From Bacillus pumilus (GTDB taxonomy: Bacteria; Bacillota; Bacilli; Bacillales; Bacillaceae), in NCBI RefSeq assembly GCF_002744245.1, contig NZ_NKHG01000016.1, positions 1 through 64,000 of the forward strand: 64,000 nt of DNA, read 5' to 3'. The position numbers and the translations under genes are program-made. The notes under the pieces were generated by a model. It had not been told where the DNA came from. It saw only the letters and a program-made list of their open reading frames with translations, and did no database searches. Of the stretch, positions 1-9,289 are shown piece by piece. Numbering within the stretch: the first letter of the stretch is position 1; each line of letters begins with the position of its first letter.

Positions 1-18
1 TTGTTATTTTTATATCGT

Positions 19-96
<78 letters not shown>

Positions 97-143
97 ATTA
101 TTTTATACACCAATAGGGAGTACTCATTAAGTGCAACCCAAAT

Positions 144-220
144 GGTCCGGTAGTTCAGTTGGTTAGAATGCCTGCCTGTCACGCAGGAGGTCGCGGGTTC
201 GAGTCCCGTCCGGACCGCCA
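144..220 (+). tRNA. tRNA-Asp (GTC)
   Basis: A 77-nt tRNA with anticodon GTC, acceptor arms GGTCCGG/CCGGACC, a T-arm GGGTTCGAGTCCC and an encoded CCA end. It follows the initiator tRNA by 48 bp, in the same orientation, and is probably co-transcribed with it. Confidence 0.97.
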
Positions 221-234
221 TTTTTATGACTTGT

Positions 235-264
235 AAACGAAAACGTATAGTTTCGTTTTTTTTT
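235..264 (+). terminator. terminator after the tRNA pair
   Basis: Inverted repeat aaacgaaa / tttcgttt (235-242 and 251-258) with an 8-nt loop, running into a T tract. It lies 14 bp after tRNA-Asp and would end the tRNA transcript. Confidence 0.75.
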
Positions 265-359
265 ATGTCTTTTTCTTTCAACAAGTATCCATGATGCGAT
301 GAAATATCTTGTGTTTGGCTACACTATAAGTGAAAAGAAAAGATAGATGACTTTAACAC

Positions 360-391
360 AGCCTGGTTTCTTTACCAGGCTTTCTTTATTT
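360..391 (+). terminator. second hairpin before thiL
   Basis: Stem gcctggt / accaggc (361-367 and 374-380) with a 6-nt loop, then a T-rich tail. It looks like a second intrinsic terminator that insulates thiL from the tRNA unit. The rest of 221-489 holds no ORF I can support. Confidence 0.7.
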
Positions 392-489
392 TTAGTTGGA
401 ACTGAGGCTCATATTCGCTACACTAGTACTAACTGTGTCTGATATCATGTCTATTCTAATCAATTGATTGCATGAAGGGGCTGTCTTTT

Positions 490-1467
490 ATGGATGAATT
501 TGATCTTATTCGCCGGATTACACCAAAAAAAACACATCAACGTTCTTTGGTCATGGGCATCGGTGATGATGCAAGTGTTTATCAACCTCATTCACATTGT
601 GAAGAGGTCGTTTGTGTTGATACAATGGTGGAGCATGTTCATTTTCGTTTTGATTTTTCCACACCCTTTGAGGTCGGTTTTAAGGCGCTGGCAGTCAATG
701 TCAGTGATATAGCAGCAATGGGAGGAACACCAAAGTATTATCTTGTATCAATAGCGATCCCGCCTCATGGTGATGAGGCGATCGTGACGGCTCTTTATGA
801 GGGAATGAAAGCTTTGGCTGATACATATCATATGGATTTAATCGGTGGGGATACGGTAGCCACCCGCAGTGACTTTGTCATTACGGTGACTGTCATTGGC
901 GAGGTTCCAAAGGGAACAGCTTGTTATCGTCACAGTGCTCAGACAGGAGATGTCGTCTTTGTCACAGGGGAGCTTGGTTCATCAGCTGCTGGACTGTCAC
1001 TCTTAATGCACGAAGTAGATCCAGTAATGGCGGTCGATCCTGCTTTTTTTCTTGAACGTCACAAAATGCCTCAGCCCCATATTGCTGCTGGACACATTTG
1101 CTCAAGCTTCCCGAGGGTGACCTTGAATGATGTGAGTGATGGGTTAGCTAGTGAGCTGAACGAGATAGCTGAAGCCAGCCATGTGACATTAGAAATTGAG
1201 GCTGATAAGCTCCCAGTACACGCTGATTTACCGTTGTTACGCAAAGAGTGGCTTGAATGGGTACTATTTGGTGGAGAGGACTTTGTTTTAACTGGCACAA
1301 TTCCAGAGGCGGATTGGGAAAATTTTGAGAATCAATGTAAAGAAAAAGGAATTCAGGTCACTCGCATTGGACAAGTCAAACATGAGCAAGCGGCCAGCGT
1401 CATTTTAAAAGAACATGATCAACAAACAACATTAAGGAAAAAAGGATATAATCATTTTAAGAAATGA
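490..1467 (+). CDS. thiL: thiamine-monophosphate kinase ThiL
   Basis: ATP-dependent kinase that converts thiamine monophosphate to thiamine diphosphate, the last step of thiamine cofactor synthesis in the cytosol. The AIR-synthase-like N-terminal fold shows the metal and nucleotide signatures GIGDDA (residues 23-28), VDTMVEHVHF and GGDT. A longer reading from the ATG at 472 is possible, but the AAGGGG at 475-480 sits 9 nt before the ATG at 490, and MDEFDLI is the usual family N-terminus, so I chose 490 (325 aa). First gene of a tight group with tsaE, tsaB, rimI and tsaD, the same order as B. subtilis. Confidence 0.95.
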   Translation: MDEFDLIRRITPKKTHQRSLVMGIGDDASVYQPHSHCEEVVCVDTMVEHVHFRFDFSTPFEVGFKALAVNVSDIAAMGGTPKYYLVSIAIPPHGDEAIVTALYEGMKALADTYHMDLIGGDTVATRSDFVITVTVIGEVPKGTACYRHSAQTGDVVFVTGELGSSAAGLSLLMHEVDPVMAVDPAFFLERHKMPQPHIAAGHICSSFPRVTLNDVSDGLASELNEIAEASHVTLEIEADKLPVHADLPLLRKEWLEWVLFGGEDFVLTGTIPEADWENFENQCKEKGIQVTRIGQVKHEQAASVILKEHDQQTTLRKKGYNHFKK

Positions 1468-1479
1468 GGTGACATCAAC

Positions 1480-1956
1480 GTGAAGTTAACTTGGACGACA
1501 AAAGGTGCGGATGAGACGAAACGAATTGCCGCTGCTTTGGCTAAACGTGTGATGCCAGGCGATGTATTGACTTTAGAAGGAGATTTAGGCGCAGGCAAAA
1601 CCACTTTTTCAAAAGGGTTTGCGGAAGGCTTAGGTATTACCCGTATCGTCAACAGCCCTACTTTTACGATTATGAAAGAATATAGCGATGGTAGACTGCC
1701 ACTTTATCATATGGACGTGTACAGGATGGAAGATGCTGAAGAAGATATCGGACTGGAGGAATATTTTGAGGGAGAAGGTGTATGCTTGGTTGAATGGGCA
1801 CATCTCATTGAGCCGCAATTGCCTTCATCCTATTTAAAAATTGAAATGTTGAGAACAGAACGTGAAGAAGAACGTCATCTCACGTTTTATGCAAAAGGGG
1901 AGCGCTACGAGACCCTTTGTAAGGAGATGAAAGAATTTGACCATACTGGCGATTGA
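1480..1956 (+). CDS. tsaE: tRNA t6A biosynthesis ATPase TsaE
   Basis: ATPase that drives turnover of the TsaB-TsaD complex in making N6-threonylcarbamoyladenosine (t6A37) on ANN-decoding tRNAs. The P-loop GDLGAGKT is at residues 34-41, followed by the family switch region with NSPTF and a conserved tryptophan in EWA. Length (158 aa) is typical. GTG start with GAGGTGAC upstream, 12 bp after thiL. It overlaps tsaB by 20 bp, which implies translational coupling of two partners of one complex. Confidence 0.95.
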   Translation: MKLTWTTKGADETKRIAAALAKRVMPGDVLTLEGDLGAGKTTFSKGFAEGLGITRIVNSPTFTIMKEYSDGRLPLYHMDVYRMEDAEEDIGLEEYFEGEGVCLVEWAHLIEPQLPSSYLKIEMLRTEREEERHLTFYAKGERYETLCKEMKEFDHTGD

Positions 1957-2626
1957 TACGTCAAACCATACATTAGGAATTGCACTTGTCCGAGATGACA
2001 CAGTCATTGGAGAAAGCATTACTTACTTAAAAAAGAATCATTCAGTCCGAGCGATGCCGACAGTTGAAGCACTGATGGAAGAATGCGGTGTAGCGCCGAG
2101 CGAATTAAGCAATATTGTGGTTGCAAAAGGACCTGGTTCCTATACTGGCGTCAGAATTGGTGTGACCATTGCAAAAACACTTGCATGGACGCTTTCTATC
2201 CCAATATCCGCTGTTTCAAGCTTAGAAACCTTGGCGGCAAATGCTCGATATTTCGATGGATGGATCTCGCCTATATTTGATGCGAGAAGAGGACAAGTTT
2301 ATACTGGGCTATATATGTTTGAACAAGGAAAGATCAAAGAGGTCAAACAAGATCAAAATATCCTGCTCACGGATTGGCTTCATGAGCTGAAGCAGACAGG
2401 AAAGCCTGTCTTATTTCTTGGACATGATGTGCAGCTTCACCAAGAGAGCATTCGTTCCATCTTAGGAGAAACCGCTGTTTTGGCGGACAGGGCATTTCAT
2501 AACCCAAGACCTTCAGTGCTTGCGTTTTTAGGGGCAGATCGTCCTGCTGAAGATGTACATCAGCTTGTCCCTAACTATATTCGTTTGGCAGAAGCGGAAG
2601 TGAAGTGGCTTGAAGGACAAAAATAA
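1937..2626 (+). CDS. tsaB: t6A biosynthesis scaffold TsaB
   Basis: Catalytically inactive ASKHA-fold partner of TsaD. The N-terminus MTILAIDTSN is the degenerate phosphate-1 loop and KGPGSYTGVR (residues 64-73) is the family signature. It lacks the metal-binding histidines of TsaD, as expected. The start is a TTG at 1937, supported by AAGGAGATGA at 1921-1930, and lies inside tsaE. Also known as ydiC/yeaZ. 229 aa. Confidence 0.95.
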   Translation: MTILAIDTSNHTLGIALVRDDTVIGESITYLKKNHSVRAMPTVEALMEECGVAPSELSNIVVAKGPGSYTGVRIGVTIAKTLAWTLSIPISAVSSLETLAANARYFDGWISPIFDARRGQVYTGLYMFEQGKIKEVKQDQNILLTDWLHELKQTGKPVLFLGHDVQLHQESIRSILGETAVLADRAFHNPRPSVLAFLGADRPAEDVHQLVPNYIRLAEAEVKWLEGQK

Positions 2627-3080
2627 TCTCAACACTGTAGAGATTCGAAGAATGACGGTAGAGGACATACCAGAGGTGTATACGATCGAAGTGCATTCGT
2701 TTACAGCACCTTGGAAAAAAGAATCGTTTGTCTATGAGATTCTCCACAATCAATACAGCCATTATTTCCTCATTGAGGAAGATCAGCAGCCTGTAGGGTA
2801 TTGCGGGGTCTGGATTGTCATGGATGATGCACAAATTACGAACATTGCGATTCTGCCTGAGCATAGAGGCAAAGGCTATGGGGAAGTATTGCTTCGATAT
2901 GTCATGGGATTTTGCAAAGAAAAAAAGACAGATCATCTTTCATTAGAGGTGCGGGTTTCTAATACACCAGCACAATCCCTTTATGAAAAGCTTGGTTTCA
3001 GACCAGCTTCTATTCGAAAGAATTATTATACAGATAATGGGGAAGATGCATTAGTTATGTGGGTGAATATAAATGAGTGA
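2610..3080 (+). CDS. rimI: ribosomal protein alanine N-acetyltransferase RimI
   Basis: GNAT acetyltransferase expected to acetylate an N-terminal alanine of a ribosomal protein (S18 in E. coli). The acetyl-CoA binding loop RGKGYG is at residues 86-91, and the conserved [17 protein letters not shown] helix and [13 protein letters not shown]-terminus match YdiD-type proteins. The start is uncertain: TTG at 2610 overlaps tsaB by 17 bp without a strong Shine-Dalgarno; an ATG at 2652 would remove 14 residues. It overlaps tsaD by 8 bp. Confidence 0.9.
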   Translation: MKDKNNLNTVEIRRMTVEDIPEVYTIEVHSFTAPWKKESFVYEILHNQYSHYFLIEEDQQPVGYCGVWIVMDDAQITNIAILPEHRGKGYGEVLLRYVMGFCKEKKTDHLSLEVRVSNTPAQSLYEKLGFRPASIRKNYYTDNGEDALVMWVNINE

Positions 3081-4101
3081 ACAAAAAAATCGATTCATAT
3101 TAGGAATAGAAACAAGCTGTGACGAAACAGCTGCGTCCATCGTGAAAAATGGGGAAGAAATCGTAGCTAATGTTGTCGCCTCACAAATAGATAGTCATAA
3201 ACGCTTTGGCGGTGTTGTGCCAGAAATCGCTTCAAGGCATCACGTGGAGCAAGTCACTATCGTATTAGAGGAAGTGATGGCACAGGCCAATATGAGCTTT
3301 AAGGATTTAGATGCTATTGCTGTCACAGAAGGACCGGGCTTAGTCGGAGCACTTCTGATTGGCGTCAATGCAGCGAAGGCACTGAGCTTTGCTCATCAAA
3401 TTCCTCTCGTTGGTGTTCATCATATTGCTGGACATATTTATGCGAACCAGCTCGTTGGTAAGCTGTTGTTTCCTTGTTTAGCTCTTGTCGTCTCTGGCGG
3501 ACATACTGAGCTTGTTCTGATGAGAGAGCACGGGTCCTTTGAGGTTATCGGAGAAACATTAGATGACGCGGCTGGAGAAGCCTATGACAAAGTGGCTCGT
3601 ACGATGGGTCTCCCGTATCCAGGTGGACCTCATATTGACCGATTAGCACATGAGGGCGAGCCGACAATTAAGCTTCCACGAGCATGGCTTGAAGAAGGGT
3701 CCTATCACTTTAGCTTCAGTGGTTTAAAATCGGCTGTGATCAACACATTACACAATGCGTCTCAAAAGGGAGAAACGATTGCTCCAGCGGATTTGTCTGC
3801 AAGTTTTCAAGAAAGCGTCATTGAGGTGCTTGTTGGAAAAACCTTAAAAGCGGCTGAAGCCTATGGTGTGAAGCAGGTTGTTCTAGCTGGGGGAGTCGCT
3901 GCCAATAAAGGGCTTAGAGAGGCCTTAACGTCAGCATTTGCGAAGTTTCCTGAAGTGAATGTTACCATTCCACCATTGTCTCTTTGTACAGACAATGCAG
4001 CCATGATTGCTGCTGCAGGAACCATTGCGTTTGAAAAAGGAATAAGAGGCGATATGGCAATGAACGGTCAGCCAGGTTTACCGCTTGTCTCATATGAATG
4101 A
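3073..4101 (+). CDS. tsaD: tRNA threonylcarbamoyltransferase TsaD
   Basis: Catalytic subunit that transfers the threonylcarbamoyl group to A37 of tRNA. The ASKHA fold opens with [10 protein letters not shown] (residues 11-20). The iron-binding histidines are in HHIAGH (116-121), followed by SGGHTEL and the C-terminal CTDNAAMIA motif. 342 aa, full length. Formerly gcp or ydiE. Last gene of the thiL-tsaD unit, with an intrinsic terminator immediately after the stop. Confidence 0.97.
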   Translation: MSEQKNRFILGIETSCDETAASIVKNGEEIVANVVASQIDSHKRFGGVVPEIASRHHVEQVTIVLEEVMAQANMSFKDLDAIAVTEGPGLVGALLIGVNAAKALSFAHQIPLVGVHHIAGHIYANQLVGKLLFPCLALVVSGGHTELVLMREHGSFEVIGETLDDAAGEAYDKVARTMGLPYPGGPHIDRLAHEGEPTIKLPRAWLEEGSYHFSFSGLKSAVINTLHNASQKGETIAPADLSASFQESVIEVLVGKTLKAAEAYGVKQVVLAGGVAANKGLREALTSAFAKFPEVNVTIPPLSLCTDNAAMIAAAGTIAFEKGIRGDMAMNGQPGLPLVSYE

Positions 4102-4102
4102 A

Positions 4103-4131
4103 GACTCCTGTGGATATACAGGGGTTTTTTC
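4103..4131 (+). terminator. tsaD terminator
   Basis: Stem gactcctgt / acaggggt with a 6-nt loop followed by TTTTTT. It starts two bases after the tsaD stop. Its loop contains the first DnaA-box-like 9-mer of the adjacent cluster (tgtggatat, 4109-4117). Confidence 0.85.
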
Positions 4132-4329
4132 ATTCAAAATGAAAGCGATTTATTCACATGTAAACGTTATATATCCACAATTATTAGAAAATTTCGTTTT
4201 AAAATGAAGAGAATGTGTACAAATAGGATCTTTTCTGTGGATATGTGATTAAAACTCTGTGGATAAAGTGGATAAGTCCGAAGTGTTTAATAATAATCAA
4301 GAAGTTATTGTGGGTATCATTGTGGATAA
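4109..4329. promoter_or_regulatory. DnaA-box cluster downstream of tsaD
   Basis: The spacer holds many 9-mers matching TTATCCACA or its complement TGTGGATAA. Perfect copies are at 4258-4266 and 4321-4329. Single-mismatch copies are at 4109-4117, 4150-4158 (TTATTCACA, within the looser TTATNCACA consensus), 4171-4179, 4236-4244 and 4267-4275, and a two-mismatch copy at 4309-4317. Genome-wide work in B. subtilis reported a DnaA-binding cluster next to gcp (tsaD). I infer this is its counterpart, a titration site that moderates replication initiation rather than a promoter. Confidence 0.85.
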
Positions 4330-4345
4330 TAAATTATCACTGAAA

Positions 4346-4370
4346 GAAAAAGAGCACCCGTTAGGGCACC
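4346..4370 (-). terminator. ydiF terminator
   Basis: Read on the minus strand, GTGCCC-taac-GGGTGC forms a hairpin (two G-T pairs) followed by TCTTTTT, just after the ydiF stop. Confidence 0.6.
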
Positions 4371-4372
4371 CT

Positions 4373-6295
4373 TTAAGATTCTGATAGGTCTTCCCACTCT
4401 GCAAAAAGTGATTCGAGCTCTTGATTAAGCGCGTCATTTTCTGTTTGAATGGCTTGAACCTTCTCGTGATCTTGGAAAATAGCAGGATCACATAAAAGCT
4501 GTTCATTGTCACCGAGCTTGTCTTCGATGACGGCGATCCGATCTTCAATTTCTTCGATTCTGCGTTGTTTTTGTCTTTCTTTCTTTTTCAGCTCTTTTTC
4601 TTCCGCATAAGAAAGCTTTGCTGTTTCAACTGGCTTTGCTGCTTGATTTTTCAACGGTTCATGATCTTGGAGCGCTTCAAGCTCTAGTTGCTCGTTTTTC
4701 TTTTCAAGGTAGTAGTCGTAGTCACCAAGATACTCTTTTGTTTCAGCTCGTGATAGTTCGAGTACTTTTGTTGCCAGCCGGTTGATAAAATACCGGTCAT
4801 GCGAGACAAATAAAATAGTTCCTGGATAATCAATCAGCGCATTCTCTAAAATTTCCTTACTATCTAAGTCAAGATGGTTAGTAGGCTCATCGAGAATGAG
4901 AAAATTGGCCTTTTGCAGCATTAGCTTGGCCAGCGCAAGGCGCGCTTTTTCTCCACCACTCAATGCGTGAACAGGCTTTAAGACGTCATCACCGGAGAAA
5001 AGAAAATTCCCTAAACATGTCCGGATTTCTTTTTCGTTCATATGTGGATAATCATCCCAAAGCTCATTTAATACTTTTTTAGAGGATGTCAATTTGGCTT
5101 GTTCCTGGTCATAGTAGCCAATTGTGACATGAGATCCAAAGCTGATGTCGCCTTTTACAGGCTTTAATGTATTCGTTAAGGTTTTTAAAAGAGTTGATTT
5201 CCCGATGCCGTTAGGGCCAATGAGTGCAACGCTATCCTCACGTTTGATATGAAAAGAAAGGGAGGATAGGAGCGGCGTTTTTTCATCATAACTAATATCG
5301 AGATCATGCACCTTCAGCACATCATTACCGCTTTGTCTTGTAATATCAAAATGAAAGCTAGCTGATTTTTCATCACCTAATGGTTTATCTAAACGATCCA
5401 TTCGTTCTAGCTGCTTCCGTCTGCTTTGAGCCCGCTTTGTGGTGGATGCTCTTGCTAGGTTGCGATCCACGAAATCCTGGAGCTTAGAAATTTCTTCTTG
5501 CTGCTTTTCGTACAGCTTCATATCACGCTCTAGCTGCTCGGCTTTCAGCTCAAGATACTTACTATAGTTTCCTGCAAACTTTTTCATCGCTGTTCTTGAC
5601 ACTTCATAGACATGATTCACGACTTTGTCTAAGAAATAACGGTCATGGGAAACGATGAGAATCGCCCCTGTATAATTTTGCAAATACTGCTCAAGCCATG
5701 ATAAGGTATCAATATCTAGATGGTTGGTCGGCTCGTCCAGAATTAAGAGTTCTGGTTTGATTAATAATAGTTTTCCAAGCGCTAGACGGGTTTTCTGGCC
5801 GCCGCTTAAGGATTGAACGGTTGTGTCATCTTCAAAATGACTAAAGCCGAGCCCGTGAAGAATGGAGCGCACATCTGCTTCATATTGATAGCCGCCTTGA
5901 TCTTTAAATTCCTGCTGCAGTCTGTCATAGGTTTTCATGAGGGAATCTAGCTCTGAACCTGTGGAAGAAGCCATTTTGTCCTCAATGGTTCTCATCTCTT
6001 GTTCCATTTCTTTTAAATGATCAAAAACCGATAATAATTCGTCTTTTAACGTACGTGTAGACGTGACATCGGTATGCTGTGCTAAATATCCGGTCGATAG
6101 GTCTTTCGGCTTGATGATCTCACCTTGTTCGTAAGACATTTGACCGGCAATGATTTTCAAAAGCGTGGATTTGCCTGCGCCGTTACGACCTACAATGGCA
6201 ATACGATCCTTTGCTTTGACTTCCAATTTTATATTCGTTAAAACGGTATCAGCGCCAAACGATTTGGACAGCTGATTCACTTGTAGAATTATCAT
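4373..6295 (-). CDS. ydiF: ABC-F family ATPase YdiF
   Basis: Soluble tandem ATPase of the ABC-F class, whose members act on the ribosome as translation factors or antibiotic-protection proteins. It has two ABC domains, each with Walker A (GRNGAGKS at residues 36-43; GPNGIGKS in the second), a signature (LSGGQKTRLALG; LSGGEKARLALAK) and Walker B LILDEPTNHLD. The charged inter-domain linker and a C-terminal coiled coil rich in K/E are typical. No membrane segments, so not a transporter. 640 aa, close to B. subtilis YdiF. Transcribed away from moaC. Confidence 0.93.
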   Translation of the reverse strand: MIILQVNQLSKSFGADTVLTNIKLEVKAKDRIAIVGRNGAGKSTLLKIIAGQMSYEQGEIIKPKDLSTGYLAQHTDVTSTRTLKDELLSVFDHLKEMEQEMRTIEDKMASSTGSELDSLMKTYDRLQQEFKDQGGYQYEADVRSILHGLGFSHFEDDTTVQSLSGGQKTRLALGKLLLIKPELLILDEPTNHLDIDTLSWLEQYLQNYTGAILIVSHDRYFLDKVVNHVYEVSRTAMKKFAGNYSKYLELKAEQLERDMKLYEKQQEEISKLQDFVDRNLARASTTKRAQSRRKQLERMDRLDKPLGDEKSASFHFDITRQSGNDVLKVHDLDISYDEKTPLLSSLSFHIKREDSVALIGPNGIGKSTLLKTLTNTLKPVKGDISFGSHVTIGYYDQEQAKLTSSKKVLNELWDDYPHMNEKEIRTCLGNFLFSGDDVLKPVHALSGGEKARLALAKLMLQKANFLILDEPTNHLDLDSKEILENALIDYPGTILFVSHDRYFINRLATKVLELSRAETKEYLGDYDYYLEKKNEQLELEALQDHEPLKNQAAKPVETAKLSYAEEKELKKKERQKQRRIEEIEDRIAVIEDKLGDNEQLLCDPAIFQDHEKVQAIQTENDALNQELESLFAEWEDLSES

Positions 6296-6433
6296 GTAAC
6301 TTCACCTCTGCTATAATATGTTAAGTGTAGCTTATCAGCAGTAAACCGGCAAATCTTACATATGACCGCCATGGTCAAATGAAAGACAGATAGGAAAAAA
6401 TAGTGTATGATTTGAGTGAGGGAGCGTTGAAAG

Positions 6434-6925
6434 ATGAGTCAATTTAGCCACTTTAACGAACAAGGAAGAGCAAAGATGGTCGACATTAGTGACAAATCGT
6501 CTACAGTGAGAACCGCGGTTGCTGCATCAAGTATTCGTATGATAAAAGAAGTGTTTCATAAAATACAACATCGTGAAATTGGAAAAGGGGATGTGCTGTC
6601 TGTCGCACAGGTTGCTGGCATTATGGCAGCAAAGCAAACATCCAACATCATTCCAATGTGTCATCCGCTTGCACTAAAAGGCGTGGATATCTCCTTTGAT
6701 TGGGAGGAAGACGGAAATGCGCACATTCTGAACATACAAGTACAGGTGAAAACAAAAGGAAGTACGGGTGTGGAGATGGAAGCGCTCACTTCTGCTTCAG
6801 TATGTGCACTGACCGTTTACGACATGTGCAAAGCGATTGATAAAGGCATGATCATCGGTCCGACCTATCTAGTTGAAAAGACAGGCGGGAAAAATGGTGA
6901 TTTTCACAGAGCATCTGATATTTAA
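6434..6925 (+). CDS. moaC: cyclic pyranopterin monophosphate synthase MoaC
   Basis: Completes the first stage of molybdenum cofactor synthesis with MoaA. The family motifs [12 protein letters not shown] and [13 protein letters not shown] and the catalytic-region DMCKAID are present. 163 aa, full length. The Shine-Dalgarno is GAGGGAG. It is followed after 15 bp by rex, as in B. subtilis. The spacer with ydiF (6296-6433) carries no promoter I can name with confidence. Confidence 0.95.
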   Translation: MSQFSHFNEQGRAKMVDISDKSSTVRTAVAASSIRMIKEVFHKIQHREIGKGDVLSVAQVAGIMAAKQTSNIIPMCHPLALKGVDISFDWEEDGNAHILNIQVQVKTKGSTGVEMEALTSASVCALTVYDMCKAIDKGMIIGPTYLVEKTGGKNGDFHRASDI

Positions 6926-6940
6926 GTTGGAGGATCTTAT

Positions 6941-7594
6941 ATGAATATAGACCAGTCAAAAATTCCACAAGCGACAGCCAAACGTTTGCCGCTTTACTAC
7001 CGTTTTTTAAAAAATCTGCATGCATCAGGAAAACAAAGGGTGTCATCGGCAGAGCTTAGTGATGCAGTCAAAGTGGACTCTGCCACCATTCGCCGAGATT
7101 TTTCGTACTTTGGTGCACTTGGGAAGAAAGGGTATGGCTATAATGTCGATTACTTGTTGACCTTCTTCAGAAAGACCCTTGACCAAGATGAAATGACCAA
7201 TGTCATGCTCATCGGTGTCGGGAATTTAGGGACTGCTTTTTTACACTATAATTTCATAAAAAATAATAATACAAAAATTTCAATGGCTTTTGACGTCAAT
7301 GAGAGTAAAATAGGAAGTGAGATAGGCGGCGTGCCTGTCTATGATTTGGATAAGCTTGAAGAGCATGTTCAAGAGGTAGGAGATATCCCTGTTGCGATTT
7401 TGACAGTACCTGCCGTAGCAGCTCAGTCCATTACAGATCGTTTGATTGCCCTTGGCATCAAAGGAATCCTTAATTTTACGCCGGCTCGATTGAATGTGCC
7501 GGAACACATTCGAATTCATCATATAGATTTGGCGGTTGAACTTCAGTCTCTTGTGTATTTCTTAAAGCATTACTCTGTTACACAGGAGGACTGA
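6941..7594 (+). CDS. rex: redox-sensing transcriptional repressor Rex
   Basis: Dimeric repressor that senses the NADH/NAD+ ratio and controls fermentation and respiration genes. The N-terminal winged helix is at residues 10-75 ([13 protein letters not shown] recognition helix). The Rossmann domain starts with GVGNLG (92-97) and FDVNESKIG. The C-terminal helix for domain swapping, ending LVYFLKHYS, is present. 217 aa. Strong GGAGGATC ribosome-binding site. No TTGTGAA-type Rex operator was seen upstream, so autoregulation is not supported here. Confidence 0.95.
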   Translation: MNIDQSKIPQATAKRLPLYYRFLKNLHASGKQRVSSAELSDAVKVDSATIRRDFSYFGALGKKGYGYNVDYLLTFFRKTLDQDEMTNVMLIGVGNLGTAFLHYNFIKNNNTKISMAFDVNESKIGSEIGGVPVYDLDKLEEHVQEVGDIPVAILTVPAVAAQSITDRLIALGIKGILNFTPARLNVPEHIRIHHIDLAVELQSLVYFLKHYSVTQED

Positions 7595-7621
7595 CGAATT
7601 GGGGTAAAGGGGGTGGAGCAA

Positions 7622-7801
7622 ATGGGTCCGATCGGTCCTGGTAGTTTGGTTCTGATTGCGATTGTTGCGCTCATTATTTTTGGGCCGAAAAAGCTTCCTC
7701 AATTAGGAAGAGCAGCAGGAGATACATTACGTGAATTCAAAAATGCCACAAAAGGTTTAGCAGATGATCAGGAAGAAAAAAAGAAAAAAGAAGATCTGTA
7801 G
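7622..7801 (+). CDS. tatAy: Sec-independent translocase subunit TatAy
   Basis: Small single-span membrane protein that forms the conducting part of the twin-arginine translocase. After MGPIGPGS comes one hydrophobic helix, the hinge FGPKKLPQLGRA, an amphipathic helix and a charged tail. The reading frame can be extended to a GTG at 7613, but AAGGGGGTGGAG fits the ATG at 7622 better and gives the usual N-terminus (59 aa). It lies 6 bp before tatCy, so the pair forms a minimal Tat system. Confidence 0.93.
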   Translation: MGPIGPGSLVLIAIVALIIFGPKKLPQLGRAAGDTLREFKNATKGLADDQEEKKKKEDL

Positions 7802-7807
7802 AATAGG

Positions 7808-8566
7808 ATGAGCTTCATGAATGTCAAAGATATGCCGCTTATGGAGCATATTGTGGAACTGCGAAAACGTTTAGTGATCATTGCGATGTTTTTTGTCATC
7901 TTTTTGGTGGCAGGTTTTTTTCTCGCTAAGCCGGTCATTGTTTATTTACAAAATACCGATGAAGCCGCAACACTGACACTGAACGCATTTAAACTCACGG
8001 ATCCATTGTACGTGTTTATGCAGTTCGCATTTGTCATTGCTTTGGTTTTGACGTGTCCCGTTATTTTATATCAGCTTTGGGCATTTGTGAGTCCTGGCTT
8101 ATATGAAAAAGAAAGAAAGGTGACACTTGCTTACATTCCAATTGCACTGCTTTTATTTTTGAGCGGTGTGGCTTTCTCTTATTTTATTTTGTTTCCATTC
8201 GTCGTCGATTTTATGATACGGATGTCGAACAATTTACATGTGGAGCAAGTGATTGGGATTCATGAGTATTTTACATTTCTGATGCAGTTAACACTTCCAT
8301 TTGGTTTTTTGTTTCAGATGCCGGTTGTGTTGATGTTTCTCACAAGACTTGGCATTATCACACCGATGTTTTTATCGAAAATACGCAAGTATGCCTATTT
8401 TGTCCTCATTATCATTGCCGCACTCATTACACCGCCAGAGCTTGTTTCTCACCTCATGGTTACCTTGCCAATGCTTGTTTTGTATGAAGTGAGTATTGCC
8501 ATTTCAAGAGTAACCTATCGCAAAATGCAGCAAACAGAGGAGAAAGACAGTCATTATGTCTCATAA
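7808..8566 (+). CDS. tatCy: Sec-independent translocase subunit TatCy
   Basis: Polytopic receptor of the twin-arginine translocase, which binds RR-signal peptides. It shows the N-terminal MEHIVELRKRL motif, six predicted membrane spans and the conserved FVSPGLYEKER loop. 252 aa, as in B. subtilis TatCy. Paired with tatAy. In B. subtilis the Ay-Cy pair exports EfeB/YwbN and related substrates; no candidate RR substrate is encoded next to it here. Confidence 0.95.
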   Translation: MSFMNVKDMPLMEHIVELRKRLVIIAMFFVIFLVAGFFLAKPVIVYLQNTDEAATLTLNAFKLTDPLYVFMQFAFVIALVLTCPVILYQLWAFVSPGLYEKERKVTLAYIPIALLLFLSGVAFSYFILFPFVVDFMIRMSNNLHVEQVIGIHEYFTFLMQLTLPFGFLFQMPVVLMFLTRLGIITPMFLSKIRKYAYFVLIIIAALITPPELVSHLMVTLPMLVLYEVSIAISRVTYRKMQQTEEKDSHYVS

Positions 8567-8605
8567 AAAAGCATCTTGATCCAACATGTGATCAAGATGC
8601 TTTTT
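8565..8605. terminator. bidirectional terminator tatCy / Nudix gene
   Basis: A near-perfect 16-bp stem (aaaaagcatcttgatc / gatcaagatgcttttt) with A and T runs on both sides. It sits exactly between two convergent stop codons and can serve both strands. Confidence 0.92.
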
Positions 8606-9232
8606 CTATTTTGATAACATTTGATTTATAGCTTGAAATAGGTGCTGGTAATATGCGGGCTCATGTGGGACAAAATCATGTTTACCTACATCTCTGCTTT
8701 CCTCAAGTCGTTCTCCGGATGCATCAATCTCAAAACCCTCTACCTGAATTCTTTCACATTGCCCTGTTAAAAGATGCTGTGCATCGATGAATCTCGTTCG
8801 GTAAAGACCAGCGACTTCTTCTTTCTGTAAATGAACGTTCATGTGCTCTTCTTGATTGAGATAAAGATACACATGGCAAAACTCACGGTCCATGAAAGAA
8901 GGCATAAGGATTTCATCCTGTATGACCCCTGCAAAGGTAAGGTCCTCAAAAAGGATGGAGAGACCAAGCTCTTCTTCTACCTCTCTAATGCCATCAGAAG
9001 GCTGTTCTTCTGTGAGAAGGTGGCCTGCTGCCGTGATATCAAGCAGAGAAGGGAAATCCTTTTTTGTATGGCTTCTTAGCTGAAAATAGAGATACACAGT
9101 GTCATGCTCCTTTTTTAGAAGCCAGAAATGAAATGTTTCATGCCAAAGGCCTTGAGCATGGACATCAGACCGGTCGGCCGTACCAATCGTAACATGCTGA
9201 TCGTTCATGATGTTCAGTTTTTCCTGTTCCAT
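8606..9232 (-). CDS. Nudix hydrolase
   Basis: Predicted pyrophosphohydrolase of unknown substrate. The Nudix box runs GHLLTEEQPSDGIREVEEEL, with REVEEELGL intact but one residue shorter than canonical GX5EX7REUXEEXGU between the first E and RE. The N-terminal GLWHETFHFWLL segment resembles the IPP-isomerase-like (COG1443) branch. 208 aa. It stands between two bidirectional terminators as a monocistronic gene. Confidence 0.85.
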   Translation of the reverse strand: MEQEKLNIMNDQHVTIGTADRSDVHAQGLWHETFHFWLLKKEHDTVYLYFQLRSHTKKDFPSLLDITAAGHLLTEEQPSDGIREVEEELGLSILFEDLTFAGVIQDEILMPSFMDREFCHVYLYLNQEEHMNVHLQKEEVAGLYRTRFIDAQHLLTGQCERIQVEGFEIDASGERLEESRDVGKHDFVPHEPAYYQHLFQAINQMLSK

Positions 9233-9250
9233 GAAGACATGTCTCCCATA

Positions 9251-9286
9251 AAAAAACCATTTTCCAAGCGGCGGAAAATGGTTTTT
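9251..9286. terminator. bidirectional terminator
   Basis: Stem aaaccattttcc / ggaaaatggttt with a short loop, A run before and T run after. It closes the ydiL-ydiK transcript (minus strand), just upstream of the Nudix start. Confidence 0.8.
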
Positions 9287-9289
9287 GGT

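Noticed and set aside
2571-2936. 121-codon minus-strand ORF across tsaB-rimI
   Set aside because: Shadow of rimI in another frame, without a ribosome-binding site or any recognisable domain.
6296-6433. Promoter and Rex operator before moaC-rex
   Set aside because: Only a weak TATGAT-like box is visible and no TTGTGAA dyad; not enough support.
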